Shown here: positions 8,873 through 16,975 of the stretch, one piece after another | Numbering within the stretch: position 1 is the stretch's first letter | How the letters are laid out: each line of letters starts with the position of its first letter | Assembly (NCBI GenBank): GCA_020627535.1 | Contig: JAHDGU010000003.1 | Location: forward strand, 1 to 64,000 | Length of the DNA: 64,000 bases | Direction of reading: 5' to 3' | From: Saprospiraceae bacterium | Lineage (GTDB): Bacteria; Bacteroidota; Bacteroidia; Chitinophagales; Saprospiraceae | Position numbers and translations under genes: made by a program | Notes under the pieces: model-generated | What the model was told of the DNA's origin: nothing | The model's database searches: none | The model's input: only the letters and a program-made list of their open reading frames with translations

Positions 8873-9931
8873 TCAAAACAAACTTAATTGACCATGGCTC
8901 TGTCTGGCTGCATATAGCTGACGATTGAGGATTGGCTTTTTACGCCCTTTGTAGTACATCATTCTAGCAAGCTTCACTTGCTGAGTGATCATGTCGGCAA
9001 GTACACCTGTCCCTCTATGTCTCACTCCCAAGCGGCTGTCATTGAGTTTGCCTGCATGGCACATCTCTATCTGATGAATAACTCTATCAGCTTTGATCGG
9101 AAGCTGCTTCCGTATCCAATCTTTAAATATCTCAGCAATTTGTCCATTGAGTCTCACTACATTATGGCCAATGGCAAAGGCACCAGCCCTCGCGGCTTGC
9201 TTAGAGATACTCATGATCTCATTATCATTGAGCCCTGGGATGATCGGCGCAAGCATCAGCATTGTTGGCACACTGGCTTGTGTCAGTTTTTCGATCGTCT
9301 TGATGCGCTGCTTACCGCTTGCCGTCCTAGGCTCCATAGTTCTCCTCAGTTCCTCGTCCATCGTCGTGATGGATATAGCCACGCTGACCAGATCGAGTGC
9401 CGCCAATTTTTCAAGCAGATCTATGTCTCGCAGTATGAGTGCATTCTTGGTAATGATTTGGACTGGATGCTGATACTCCAAGAATACTTTGAGCAGTTGT
9501 CTAGTGATGCGATATTCTCTTTCTGCTGGCTGGTAGGGATCAGTATTTCCAGAGAGCATGATCGGATCAGCGTCCCATTTCTTGCTCTCTAGTTTTTTGC
9601 GCAATAGCTCCGGAGCATTTTCCTTGATGATGATCTTCGTCTCAAAGTCCAGTCCAGCACTGTATCCCCAGTAGCTGTGTGAGTTGCGTGCATAGCAGTA
9701 GATGCAGCCATGCTCACATCCTTGATAGGGATTGATCGACCAGTTGAATGACAGATCTGGCGAGTCCACACGATTGACGATGGTCTTTGGATTGCTGGGC
9801 AGGTAGCTTGTTCGGATCTTTTCATCATCTATGATCCGCACCTCTGACTCCCTGATGATTTGATCATAAGGATTTGCGGGATTGATTTGTGCTCCTCTCC
9901 CTTTGATGGTGTTTTTGACTCTTCTTTGCAT
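8873..9931 (-). CDS. PA0069-family radical SAM protein
   Basis: The 352-residue protein carries C72-x3-C76-x2-C79 in the context GCEHGCIYCYARN, the radical SAM cluster motif in the arrangement of the PA0069/spore-photoproduct-lyase-like group. A TIM-barrel-like region follows, with the glycine-rich SGNTDPYQPAE segment typical of this subgroup. The reaction is unknown. It starts 30 bases after the Y-family polymerase stop, so it may be the last gene of the damage-response operon; that association is inference from position. Confidence 0.85.
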   Translation of the reverse strand: MQRRVKNTIKGRGAQINPANPYDQIIRESEVRIIDDEKIRTSYLPSNPKTIVNRVDSPDLSFNWSINPYQGCEHGCIYCYARNSHSYWGYSAGLDFETKIIIKENAPELLRKKLESKKWDADPIMLSGNTDPYQPAEREYRITRQLLKVFLEYQHPVQIITKNALILRDIDLLEKLAALDLVSVAISITTMDEELRRTMEPRTASGKQRIKTIEKLTQASVPTMLMLAPIIPGLNDNEIMSISKQAARAGAFAIGHNVVRLNGQIAEIFKDWIRKQLPIKADRVIHQIEMCHAGKLNDSRLGVRHRGTGVLADMITQQVKLARMMYYKGRKKPILNRQLYAARQSHGQLSLF

Positions 9932-9961
9932 ATCAGGTAGTGTTTGGGCAGAGAGATCTTA

Positions 9962-11179
9962 CTACTGACGGCGATTGGCCAGAAGTGGTGGCGGCTCTCC
10001 GGTAAATGGATTGTATCGACCAATAGTGCGCGCATGCATACCAGACGCTCTGACCACTGCCCGATCGCCAAATTTCTCTCGGATATGATCCATGGCTTGG
10101 TATAGCTGCAATGTTTCCTGAGCATCCTCAAAGAGGTCTATCTGATACGAACCACTGACCAGATGACTAAATCTGATACCGATCAGTCGCACACGCAGTC
10201 GACGATTATAGAGCTTGGCGAAGAGCTCATTGAGCAGAGGTATGATCTTGTGATCTGCTGCCGTATAGGGCACGCGCTTCTGCAGTGTATAGGTACTGAA
10301 GTCTGAGTAGCGAATCTTGAGGGTGATGCATGCCGTAAGTTTCTTACCGCGCCGCAGCTGAAAACAGAGATTCTCAGCCATGGCGAGCATGATACCCTTG
10401 AGTCGCTTGACATCGATCGTATCTCGATCAAATGTCCGCTCCGTAGAGATTGACTTCCGCTCATTGTACGGGATGACTTGAGAGCTATCGAGAGAGTTGG
10501 CCTTCTTCCAGATGCTGATGCCATTACGCCCAAAGACACGTTCCATCATCTCCATCGGCATTTCCTGGACGGTACGGATCACCTTGACCCCGAGATTGCG
10601 CAGTGTCTGGTAGGTCTTATTACCTACCATTGGGATCTTGCGGACAGAGAGTGGCGCCATAAACTCCTTCTCCGTACCATAATCGATTTTGAGTTGATTA
10701 TTGGGTTTGGCTTCTCCCGTAGCGATCTTAGACACTGTCTTATTGCTTGATAGCCCAAAGGAGATTGGCAGACCTGTCTCCTTGATGATGCGTGTCCGTA
10801 GCTCCGAGGCATACTGCATACATCCGAAGTACTGATCCATGCCACTGAGATCCATATAAAATTCATCAATGGATGACTTCTCAAAGACTGGTACGGCCTC
10901 TCGGATAATTTCCGTCACCATCTCTGAGTACTTGCTGTAAGTGCCGCTATTGCCTCGTACGATGATAGCCTCAGGGCAGAGCTCACGCGCCATGCGCATC
11001 GGCATCGCAGAGTGGATACCAAAAGCTCTAGCCTCATAGCTACAGGAAGCCACTACTCCCCTATCTGTGGTGCCTCCAATCAATACGGGTTTGCCCTCGA
11101 GTCGACTGTCTTGAAGCCTCTCACAGGATACAAAGAATGTATCTAGATCGATATGTGCGATAGCGCGGTCTTGATTCAT
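9962..11179 (-). CDS. dinB: Y-family translesion DNA polymerase (DNA polymerase IV type)
   Basis: The 405-residue protein shows the family motifs: IAHIDLDTFFVSCERL at the N-terminus (metal-binding Asp), CSYEARAFGIHSAMP, and KSSIDEFYMDLSG near residue 100 with the catalytic Ser-Ile-Asp-Glu. A helix-hairpin-helix region (PMVGNKTYQTLRNLGVKVI) and a little-finger domain follow. Its start overlaps the stop of the DnaE-type polymerase by 4 bases (11176-11179), tying the two enzymes together as in imuB-dnaE2 style cassettes. Unlike ImuB, the catalytic residues are intact, so it should be an active lesion-bypass polymerase. Confidence 0.87.
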   Translation of the reverse strand: MNQDRAIAHIDLDTFFVSCERLQDSRLEGKPVLIGGTTDRGVVASCSYEARAFGIHSAMPMRMARELCPEAIIVRGNSGTYSKYSEMVTEIIREAVPVFEKSSIDEFYMDLSGMDQYFGCMQYASELRTRIIKETGLPISFGLSSNKTVSKIATGEAKPNNQLKIDYGTEKEFMAPLSVRKIPMVGNKTYQTLRNLGVKVIRTVQEMPMEMMERVFGRNGISIWKKANSLDSSQVIPYNERKSISTERTFDRDTIDVKRLKGIMLAMAENLCFQLRRGKKLTACITLKIRYSDFSTYTLQKRVPYTAADHKIIPLLNELFAKLYNRRLRVRLIGIRFSHLVSGSYQIDLFEDAQETLQLYQAMDHIREKFGDRAVVRASGMHARTIGRYNPFTGEPPPLLANRRQ

Positions 11180-14142
11180 GATGCTTTCTTCTTTTCTCGA
11201 TCCTTGACGAGTATATCTCCTGTCATCTTCATCTCGGCATATCTGGGGTCTGGGCGATAGGCAAGCTTTTCCATCTCACTTGCTTCCAGACTATGAAAGC
11301 CAAACTCCTCCGTGATCTTACCTCTGATGCGATAGATTCCTTTTCCCCGAAAGGGGTATCGTGCTGCTACTGGTGGGAAGTGGACCGTATCTATAAAGTG
11401 CCCATTGAGATCTAGAAAGTTGCCAAACTTCATCCGGTCTCCGCGCTTGGTCTTGGTATCCTTGACAGATACGAGGTAGCCAACAGCGTCGACCTCACGA
11501 TCCACATGCTTGTGCCAATCAGCACGCAGCACATGTGATGGTACAGAATCTTGGAGCAGTGCAAAAGGCGACTGAGTGACGGGGAATCCGATCAGCTCTA
11601 GCTCATCGTAGACATCTTCGATAGCGTCTTGGTATAGCTGTGGGATTTGCCATTGACGGCGGCTTACGCCAAAAAGTCTGGGCATCTCAGGGTGTACGAC
11701 TTTATTGAACTTCATGTGCAGGTCCCAGAGCAGTGTCCTCCGATGCTTACCAGTAAATCTGAAGGCATCTGTACGTACCAAGATCGCCAGCTGATCTAAG
11801 CTCAAAGTCACACGATCTAGGAAATCATCCAAGCTCAGATAAGGGCCATGTAGATAGCGCTCGCGCTCAATCATCTTGGCACTTTGAGCTTCCAGATCGC
11901 GCACGAGTATAAAGCCTAGATAGATGGTCTGCTCTTCTAGAACAGTGAGATAATCGCTATGATTGATACAGGGATTCTGTATATCGGCTCCGTGCATACG
12001 TGCCTCATGCACATAGACCTCTGTACGATAAAATCCTCCGAAGTTGTTGATCGTAGCGACCATATACTCTAGCGGAAAGTGCGCCTTGAGATAGAGGCTC
12101 TGATAGCTCTCGACGGCATAGGAAGCAGAGTGCCCTTTGGCGAAAGCGTATCCCGCAAAGCTCTCTGTCTGCCGCCAGATCTCTGCTGCTAGCTCATCAC
12201 TATGGCCGATCTGCTTACAATTGTCAAAGAACTTCTGCTTGACCTTCTGGAACTCTTCTCGCGAGCGAAACTTGCCAGACATCCCACGGCGTAGCATGTC
12301 TGCTTCGCCAAGGCTCAATCCTGCGAAGTAGTGAGCCACCTTGATCACATCCTCTTGATAGACCATCACACCATAGGTGTCTGGCATGAGCTCTAGCATG
12401 GTAGGATGAGCATCTTTGCGACGCTCTGGCTCGCGGAATCTCCTGATGTATTCACGCATCATGCCCGACTGCGCTACACCAGGCCTGATGATCGAGCTAG
12501 CCGCTACTAGTCCCATGTAGTCATCTACCTGAAGCTTATTGAGTAGCATGCGCATCGCAGGCGACTCGACATAGAAGCAGCCCATTGCTTTGCCTTCGCG
12601 TAGTAGACCTTTGATCTTATCATCTCGCTTAAGAGCCTTGATATCATGGATGTCAAAGTCTGCATGCTCTGGTCGATTCTCTTTGACGATCGTGACAGCG
12701 TCCTTGATCTTTCCAAGACCTCTCTGGCTCAGGATGTCAAACTTGTACAATCCGATATCTTCCGCGACAATCATGTCAAACTGTGTCGTGGCAAATCCCT
12801 TGGGAGGCATGAAGGTGGCCGTATAGTGATGGATATCATCCTCAGGAATCAAGATACCGCCGGCATGAATGCTGAGATAGCTCGGTAGCCCTTGGATGTG
12901 GCTGCTATACTTGAGTACAAGCTGCGCGAGCGAATCCATACGTCTCATATCAAAGTGTCCTTTGCTCAGCACATCGATCTCGGTCTTAGGCAAGCCAAAG
13001 ACTTTGCCCAGCTCACGCACCACGGCACGATACTGGAATGTATTGTAAGTCGCAAGTAAAGCTGAATCCGGGAATCTGTGGAAGATATACTGTGTGATGT
13101 CTTCTCGATCTGTCCAAGAGAAGTCAATATCAAAGTCAGGAGGATTTTGTCGGTAGAGATTGATAAAGCGCTCAAAGTATAGATCCAATTCGATCGGATC
13201 CACATCCGTGATCCGTAGCACGTATGCCACGACACTATTCGCGCCGCTTCCGCGGCCGACATAGAAGTATCCTTTGCTCCGAGCGTAGCGGGTAATATCC
13301 CAATTGATCAGGAAGTAAGAGACAAATCCCTTCTCGATGATAATCTCCAGCTCCTTGGTGATGCGATACTCTACTACAGGGTTGGGCTCTGGGTATCGAT
13401 AGTGTAATCCTTCGCGACAGAGTCGACGTATCAGACGGATATCTTCTCCGATCGTACCTGTATAGCTCTTGAGATTGCGATGCGGCACATCTGGCCCTAT
13501 CGGGATGTCGATCTCACACTGTGCTAGGAGACTCTCACTGCGAATGAGAAGCTCTGGCTTTTTTTCATAGAGCTTGGTGAGTTGTAGCGGACTATAGTAG
13601 AGTTGATCTGGTTGAGCTTCTTCCGTCTTGGGTAGCTTGCTGAGCAGCACATTGTTTTCTATAGCTCGCAGTAGTCTATGCGCATTGAAGTCACGCTTGT
13701 TGCGAAAACTGACGGTCACCAGCGCGAGCCATTTGTGATCAGGGACATTGGGCTTCCGCAAAAAGTGCAGACGATTCATCTGCTCAGGATTGATCCCGAG
13801 ATACTCATTGTCTCTGAGTGGACGCTTAGGCTCTTTGCCCCAAGGATAGATAATGAAACAATCCATCAGTGCTTGTGGCTCCTCTGGAATGGCTTCCTTA
13901 CTATGGAGAAATTGGCTGAGATAACTACAGATCTCGTAGTATCCGATCGCAGTCCGTGCTATGGCGACAAATTGCTGCTGAGCACCATTGCGGAAGTCTA
14001 CACCTAGCACTGGTGTCACATCATACTTGGGTGCCAAGCGGAGGAAATCCATGCAAACAGAGGTATTGTTGATATCTGTCAGTGCCATGCGTTTGATCCC
14101 CCACTCTTGGGCCCATTGCAAGATCTCTTTGGGTTGCATCAC
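11176..14142 (-). CDS. DNA polymerase III alpha-type subunit, second/error-prone copy (DnaE2/ImuC-like)
   Basis: The 988-residue frame contains PHP-domain remnants (MALTDINNTSVCMDFL), the C-family polymerase core with VGRGSGANSVVAYVL and the catalytic PPDFDIDFSW, the finger region with YAFAKGHSASYAVESYQSLYLKAHFP, and a C-terminal OB fold. It is shorter than replicative DnaE (about 1160 or more) and sits in an operon with a Y-family polymerase, both typical of damage-induced copies. The first usable GTG (14142) or ATG (14139) cuts off the conserved N-terminus: the frame continues upstream to 14187 and encodes PYLNTHSAYSLRYGV, the expected PHP start, but without ATG, GTG or TTG (see findings). 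Confidence 0.85.
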   Translation of the reverse strand: MMQPKEILQWAQEWGIKRMALTDINNTSVCMDFLRLAPKYDVTPVLGVDFRNGAQQQFVAIARTAIGYYEICSYLSQFLHSKEAIPEEPQALMDCFIIYPWGKEPKRPLRDNEYLGINPEQMNRLHFLRKPNVPDHKWLALVTVSFRNKRDFNAHRLLRAIENNVLLSKLPKTEEAQPDQLYYSPLQLTKLYEKKPELLIRSESLLAQCEIDIPIGPDVPHRNLKSYTGTIGEDIRLIRRLCREGLHYRYPEPNPVVEYRITKELEIIIEKGFVSYFLINWDITRYARSKGYFYVGRGSGANSVVAYVLRITDVDPIELDLYFERFINLYRQNPPDFDIDFSWTDREDITQYIFHRFPDSALLATYNTFQYRAVVRELGKVFGLPKTEIDVLSKGHFDMRRMDSLAQLVLKYSSHIQGLPSYLSIHAGGILIPEDDIHHYTATFMPPKGFATTQFDMIVAEDIGLYKFDILSQRGLGKIKDAVTIVKENRPEHADFDIHDIKALKRDDKIKGLLREGKAMGCFYVESPAMRMLLNKLQVDDYMGLVAASSIIRPGVAQSGMMREYIRRFREPERRKDAHPTMLELMPDTYGVMVYQEDVIKVAHYFAGLSLGEADMLRRGMSGKFRSREEFQKVKQKFFDNCKQIGHSDELAAEIWRQTESFAGYAFAKGHSASYAVESYQSLYLKAHFPLEYMVATINNFGGFYRTEVYVHEARMHGADIQNPCINHSDYLTVLEEQTIYLGFILVRDLEAQSAKMIERERYLHGPYLSLDDFLDRVTLSLDQLAILVRTDAFRFTGKHRRTLLWDLHMKFNKVVHPEMPRLFGVSRRQWQIPQLYQDAIEDVYDELELIGFPVTQSPFALLQDSVPSHVLRADWHKHVDREVDAVGYLVSVKDTKTKRGDRMKFGNFLDLNGHFIDTVHFPPVAARYPFRGKGIYRIRGKITEEFGFHSLEASEMEKLAYRPDPRYAEMKMTGDILVKDREKKKAS

Positions 14143-14187
14143 TCCGTATCGGAGGCTGTAGGCGCTATGTGTGTTGAGGTAGGGAAT
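14143..14187 (-). other. Likely true N-terminal extension of the DnaE-type polymerase, beginning at ATT
   Basis: In the polymerase frame, a TAA at 14191-14193 is followed by ACC, ATT (14187-14185) and then codons for P-Y-L-N-T-H-S-A-Y-S-L-R-Y-G before the GTG/ATG. The peptide matches how this group of PHP domains normally begins. An ATT initiator (rare but known, for example in infC), a lost ATG, or a base error would each explain it. Confidence 0.6.
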
Positions 14188-14193
14188 GGTTTA

Positions 14194-14383
14194 TTGAATG
14201 AATGAGTAAATGAATGAGTGAATTCGGTCTACGGTCTCGGTTTACGGTCTACGGTTCACGCAACTCTTAACTGTCAACTATTGAACCCTCCCAAACCCTC
14301 CCTTAAAATGGAGGGCTTATTCTACTCTCTCGGTCTACGGTTCACGAACTAAGAACTAAGAACTATCAACTACCACCCATCAA
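14194..14383. repeat. Repeat-filled spacer between polymerase and SRAP genes
   Basis: The spacer holds a degenerate GAATGAGT/GAATGAAT array (14194-14224), several copies of GGTCTACGG or GGTTTACGG followed by GGTTCACG (14225-14260 and 14331-14348), repeated AACTGTCAACTATT / AAGAACTATCAACT words, and one CCCTCC-CTTAAAAT-GGAGGG hairpin. The same vocabulary recurs in 15206-15600 and nowhere else in the window. Confidence 0.75.
14296..14315. repeat. Hairpin repeat, conserved loop CTTRAAAT, copy 1
   Basis: Perfect 6-bp arms CCCTCC/GGAGGG enclose CTTAAAAT. Copies 2 and 3 keep the loop but change the arms. Confidence 0.7.
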
Positions 14384-15205
14384 CTAATCCTCATCAAACA
14401 ACTCTCGCTGTCGTCTCTCTTTGGCTCGGCTGTAGCCCATACCCTGCAATTGAAAATCTTCATAGAGGAAGTAGTCGTACTCTTTATATATGCGCTGTCC
14501 AATGGGCTTGAGAAGCTCGATGCCATCGGCGCGTGGATGTTTCATTGCTTTATCTACAGGATAGGCATTCATCTTGCGGGCGGGATAGGGCTTGAGCATA
14601 GAGCTCACTTCACTGAGGGGCAACTCTCCGGATAGCCATGCTTGTTCGTAAGTGCGTGGTAGGATGACTGGTGATCTGTGATGACCGATCCACTCCATCA
14701 GCTCATTGGCTTGCGTCGTGATGATGGCAAAGGAATTGATCACTTCACCGGTCGCTTCATTGACCCACTGATCCCAGATGCCAGCAAATGAAAATGGGCG
14801 TTTCCCATTCTGCAAATACACCAAGTAAGGTTTGCTAAGCTTCTCTTTCTCAGGACCTTCGTAAAATGCATCTGCGATGACAAGGCAGCGCTGTGATCTG
14901 ATCGCCTTGCGAAACATCGGCTTATGGATGATGCCCATCGCTCCGTGATACTTGGGATTATTTTCCTTGTTAAAATCTCCTTCACTACGTGCATTGATCA
15001 CATAGAATTGTTTCTTGGCCCAGGATGGTGTAAAGCCAAACTGGAAAAACTGTAGTTCGCCTGGTTTATCTCCAGTGATGACAGGTGCTAGATCTCCTGG
15101 AGAGACATTGGTACTAAGTTTATAAGCCTCATGATCTGCGCAGCTCACTTGAAAGCGCTTCTCGATGGCTTTGATCTTACTGATGGTGACGTATCTGCCG
15201 CACAT
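14384..15205 (-). CDS. SOS response-associated peptidase (SRAP/YedK/HMCES family)
   Basis: The 273-residue protein begins MCGRYV, exposing the catalytic Cys2 after Met removal. It also has the abasic-site-binding N-A-R-S-E motif near residue 71, the RCLVIADAFYE strand, and the conserved His in IGHHRSPVIL near 174. Family members cross-link covalently to abasic sites in single-stranded DNA and shield them during replication (established for YedK and HMCES). Its place between the DnaE-type polymerase and the LexA-like regulator supports a DNA-damage role. About 40 C-terminal residues extend past the core. Confidence 0.92.
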   Translation of the reverse strand: MCGRYVTISKIKAIEKRFQVSCADHEAYKLSTNVSPGDLAPVITGDKPGELQFFQFGFTPSWAKKQFYVINARSEGDFNKENNPKYHGAMGIIHKPMFRKAIRSQRCLVIADAFYEGPEKEKLSKPYLVYLQNGKRPFSFAGIWDQWVNEATGEVINSFAIITTQANELMEWIGHHRSPVILPRTYEQAWLSGELPLSEVSSMLKPYPARKMNAYPVDKAMKHPRADGIELLKPIGQRIYKEYDYFLYEDFQLQGMGYSRAKERRQRELFDED

Positions 15206-15357
15206 TGCTTAGTTGAGATTTTTGATTTACGATTTGTGATTTTAGATTTTTGACTGAATGACTGATTGATTGAGTGACTGAATGCTGTTCGCTCTACGGC
15301 CTACGGTCTAGAACCCCATCCGTCAAGATTGAACTCCTTCGTCATTCAATCTTGCCA

Positions 15358-15379
15358 CCTTCCCCTTGAAATGGGAAGG
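15358..15379. repeat. Hairpin repeat, conserved loop CTTRAAAT, copy 2
   Basis: Perfect 7-bp arms CCTTCCC/GGGAAGG enclose CTTGAAAT. Relative to copy 1, both arms changed while pairing was kept. Confidence 0.7.
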
Positions 15380-15485
15380 AGAAAGCTGGTTTTTGCTTTA
15401 AATGATTCATGGTCTACGGTGGTGTGCGCAAAATTTGCACATACCATACTATCGAACTCTCCAAACCCCAACCGCCGGTCGGCAG

Positions 15486-15505
15486 CCCCCCCTTGAAATG
15501 GAGGG
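15486..15505. repeat. Hairpin repeat, conserved loop CTTRAAAT, copy 3
   Basis: CCCCCC and GGAGGG (one C-A mismatch) enclose CTTGAAAT. It is followed by GCTTA, as copy 1 is. Confidence 0.6.
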
Positions 15506-15581
15506 CTTACCCTTACTTTCACTCTCTCTACCCACGGTTTACGGTCTACGGTTCACGATCCCAACTGTCAACTTCCAACCC

Positions 15582-16373
15582 TCACCCATCAACTATCAAC
15601 TGCGTCTTTATCTGCTTCATATCTTGCTGTAGTATATTGATCATCTGACTGATTTGCTGGAGATCTTTTTGCTGCGGGTCGTACTCTTCTGGTAGCTGAA
15701 AGTTGATCACGGCTCTTGCTTGCCATAGTTCTACAAGTGAATCTAGCTTGAGCTCATAAGGCGCATAGTCTTGATTATCAGACTTCAACAAGAGTGTATT
15801 GCTATCACTTTGCTTCCAGACACGCTTATAGACGACACCTTCTTCTCGGGTGATGACGATATAGCACTTGCCGTCTTGGATGTCTGTCCAGTCCTGGATG
15901 TACCTGGAGATGATATAACTGCCTGGCTGTACAGGTAGCATACTATCCCCTTGGATCTGAAAGAGTCTATAGCTGCCATCTGGCGGTAGCTCTTTTAGCG
16001 GAAGCGAAAAACTGGGAAGCTCCTCGATATACTCTGGATCACCGTAGCCTGAGAGATATCCTGCCTGTGCATGGACTGGCACGACACTGATCTGCTCACG
16101 ATCATCTGGTGTCACTGGAATCGGCAAGATCCTCAGGCCACGACCTTGATAATCACTACCACCTGACAACTTGAGATCCAGATGGATCAAGTCGTCAATG
16201 CTGCGCTGAAAAAGTGCTGAGATCTTCTGCAAGGTAGAGATCTTCGGCTCTGCTCTCCCCTCTTCATAAGAGCCAATCTGAGATCGCTTCAGCCCTAGTC
16301 GCTCTGCCAACAATCCCTGCGTCCAAGACTGCTCCTTGCGTAGATGCTTGATATTTTCACTGAGGTATGTCAT
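15582..16373 (-). CDS. LexA/CI-like repressor: XRE helix-turn-helix plus S24 self-cleavage domain
   Basis: The 263-residue protein has an XRE HTH at 5-60 (WTQGLLAERLGLKRSQIGSYE) and an S24 peptidase domain with catalytic S144 in QGDSMLPVQPGS and K183 in VVYKRVW. An Ala104-Gly105 pair (VHAQAGYL) sits where LexA-type proteins self-cleave. It is expected to repress until RecA-stimulated autoproteolysis, the likely switch for the downstream SRAP and polymerase genes. The ATG at 16373 is chosen because the HTH starts there; longer frames run through the operator. A 16-bp palindrome upstream suggests autoregulation. Confidence 0.85.
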   Translation of the reverse strand: MTYLSENIKHLRKEQSWTQGLLAERLGLKRSQIGSYEEGRAEPKISTLQKISALFQRSIDDLIHLDLKLSGGSDYQGRGLRILPIPVTPDDREQISVVPVHAQAGYLSGYGDPEYIEELPSFSLPLKELPPDGSYRLFQIQGDSMLPVQPGSYIISRYIQDWTDIQDGKCYIVITREEGVVYKRVWKQSDSNTLLLKSDNQDYAPYELKLDSLVELWQARAVINFQLPEEYDPQQKDLQQISQMINILQQDMKQIKTQLIVDG

Positions 16374-16379
16374 ACAAGA

Positions 16380-16387
16380 CAAATGTA
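16380..16387 (-). promoter_or_regulatory. Bacteroidota-type -7 promoter element (TACATTTG) for the S24 regulator
   Basis: The minus strand reads TACATTTG, matching TAnnTTTG. Its G lies only 6 bases before the regulator ATG, implying an essentially leaderless transcript. Confidence 0.5.
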
Positions 16388-16397
16388 TAGCCAATAT

Positions 16398-16413
16398 TAT
16401 TAGCATGCTAATA
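16398..16413. promoter_or_regulatory. 16-bp perfect palindrome, probable S24-regulator operator
   Basis: TATTAGCATGCTAATA is a perfect palindrome in the 106-bp divergent spacer between the regulator and purE. A further half-site, TTAGCATG, follows at 16417-16424. It covers the expected -33 region of the regulator promoter, so binding would block transcription. Confidence 0.6.
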
Positions 16414-16448
16414 TATTTAGCATGAATTATGTTAAAACTCTCGAGTCG

Positions 16449-16456
16449 TACATTTG
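16449..16456 (+). promoter_or_regulatory. Bacteroidota-type -7 promoter element (TACATTTG) for purE
   Basis: The same octamer as in the divergent promoter lies 23 bases before the purE ATG. No clear -33 TTTG is seen. Confidence 0.4.
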
Positions 16457-16479
16457 TGCAAGCCAAAAACACAGTCATC

Positions 16480-16974
16480 ATGTCCACTCCACGTGTAGGA
16501 ATCATCATGGGATCAGACTCAGATCTACCCGTCATGCAAGCTGCTGCCGACTTCCTTGACACACAAGACATAGCCTACGAGCTCACTATTGTATCCGCCC
16601 ATCGCACTCCTGAGCGCATGATCGACTACGCCAACTCTGCACATGAGCGAGGGCTTCAAGTCATCATTGCAGGAGCTGGAGGAGCAGCGCATCTACCCGG
16701 CATGGTCGCGAGCCTTACACCACTTCCCGTGATCGGAGTCCCCGTCTTGAGTCGCAACTCTATCGACGGCTGGGACTCAATCCTCAGTATACTTCAGATG
16801 CCAAGCGGCATACCTGTAGCCACCGTCGCGCTAGATGGTGCCAAAAATGCTGGCATACTCGCAGCACGCATCCTTGGCTCATCAGACAAAGCAATCCAAG
16901 ACAAAATGATTGCCTATAAGACAGAGCTCCGAGAAAAGGTAGAAGAGAAGATCCGAAAGATCGAATCACAATAG
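16480..16974 (+). CDS. purE: N5-carboxyaminoimidazole ribonucleotide mutase
   Basis: The 164-residue protein matches class I PurE in length and motifs: GIIMGSDSDLPVM (phosphate-binding loop), SAHRTPERM, IAGAGGAAHLPGMVAS and PVIGVPV. It catalyses the carboxylate shift from N5-CAIR to CAIR in purine synthesis, in the cytoplasm. The ATG at 16480 gives the normal N-terminus; a longer frame from 16429 would add 17 unrelated residues. No purK neighbour is present. It is convergent with murB, with one base between the stops. Confidence 0.95.
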   Translation: MSTPRVGIIMGSDSDLPVMQAAADFLDTQDIAYELTIVSAHRTPERMIDYANSAHERGLQVIIAGAGGAAHLPGMVASLTPLPVIGVPVLSRNSIDGWDSILSILQMPSGIPVATVALDGAKNAGILAARILGSSDKAIQDKMIAYKTELREKVEEKIRKIESQ

Positions 16975-16975
16975 A

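Larger units (their letters stand above)
15206..15581. repeat. Repeat-filled spacer between SRAP and S24 regulator genes
   Basis: No gene is supported in these 376 bases. They contain GATTTNNGATTT words (15213-15253), a GACTGAATGA/GATTGAGTGA array (15254-15285), CTACGGTCTACGG-type repeats (15291-15311, 15411-15420, 15532-15558), two loop-conserved hairpins, and TCAACT-rich tails running into the end of the regulator gene. Two short plus-strand open frames here are by-products of the repeats. Confidence 0.75.

Noticed and set aside
8978-9592. Long plus-strand open frame of 204 codons
   Set aside because: It is antisense to the radical SAM gene, which has clear conserved motifs; no recognisable protein features.
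13246-13258. CCGC-TTCC-GCGG as another mini-hairpin copy
   Set aside because: It lacks the T-run and lies in the codons of the invariant polymerase motif VGRGSGANS, so protein conservation explains it.
15402-15648. Two overlapping plus-strand open frames of about 76-79 codons
   Set aside because: They consist of the low-complexity repeat words of this spacer and run antisense into the S24 regulator gene; peptide composition is unlike a protein.
15991-16006. TTTTAGCGGAAGCGAA, shared exactly with 56092-56107, as hairpin copies
   Set aside because: Only a 2-bp stem can form; kept out of the strong list, though they may be decayed members of the family, as may 13752-13765, 12134-12148, 37327-37341 and 2188-2203.
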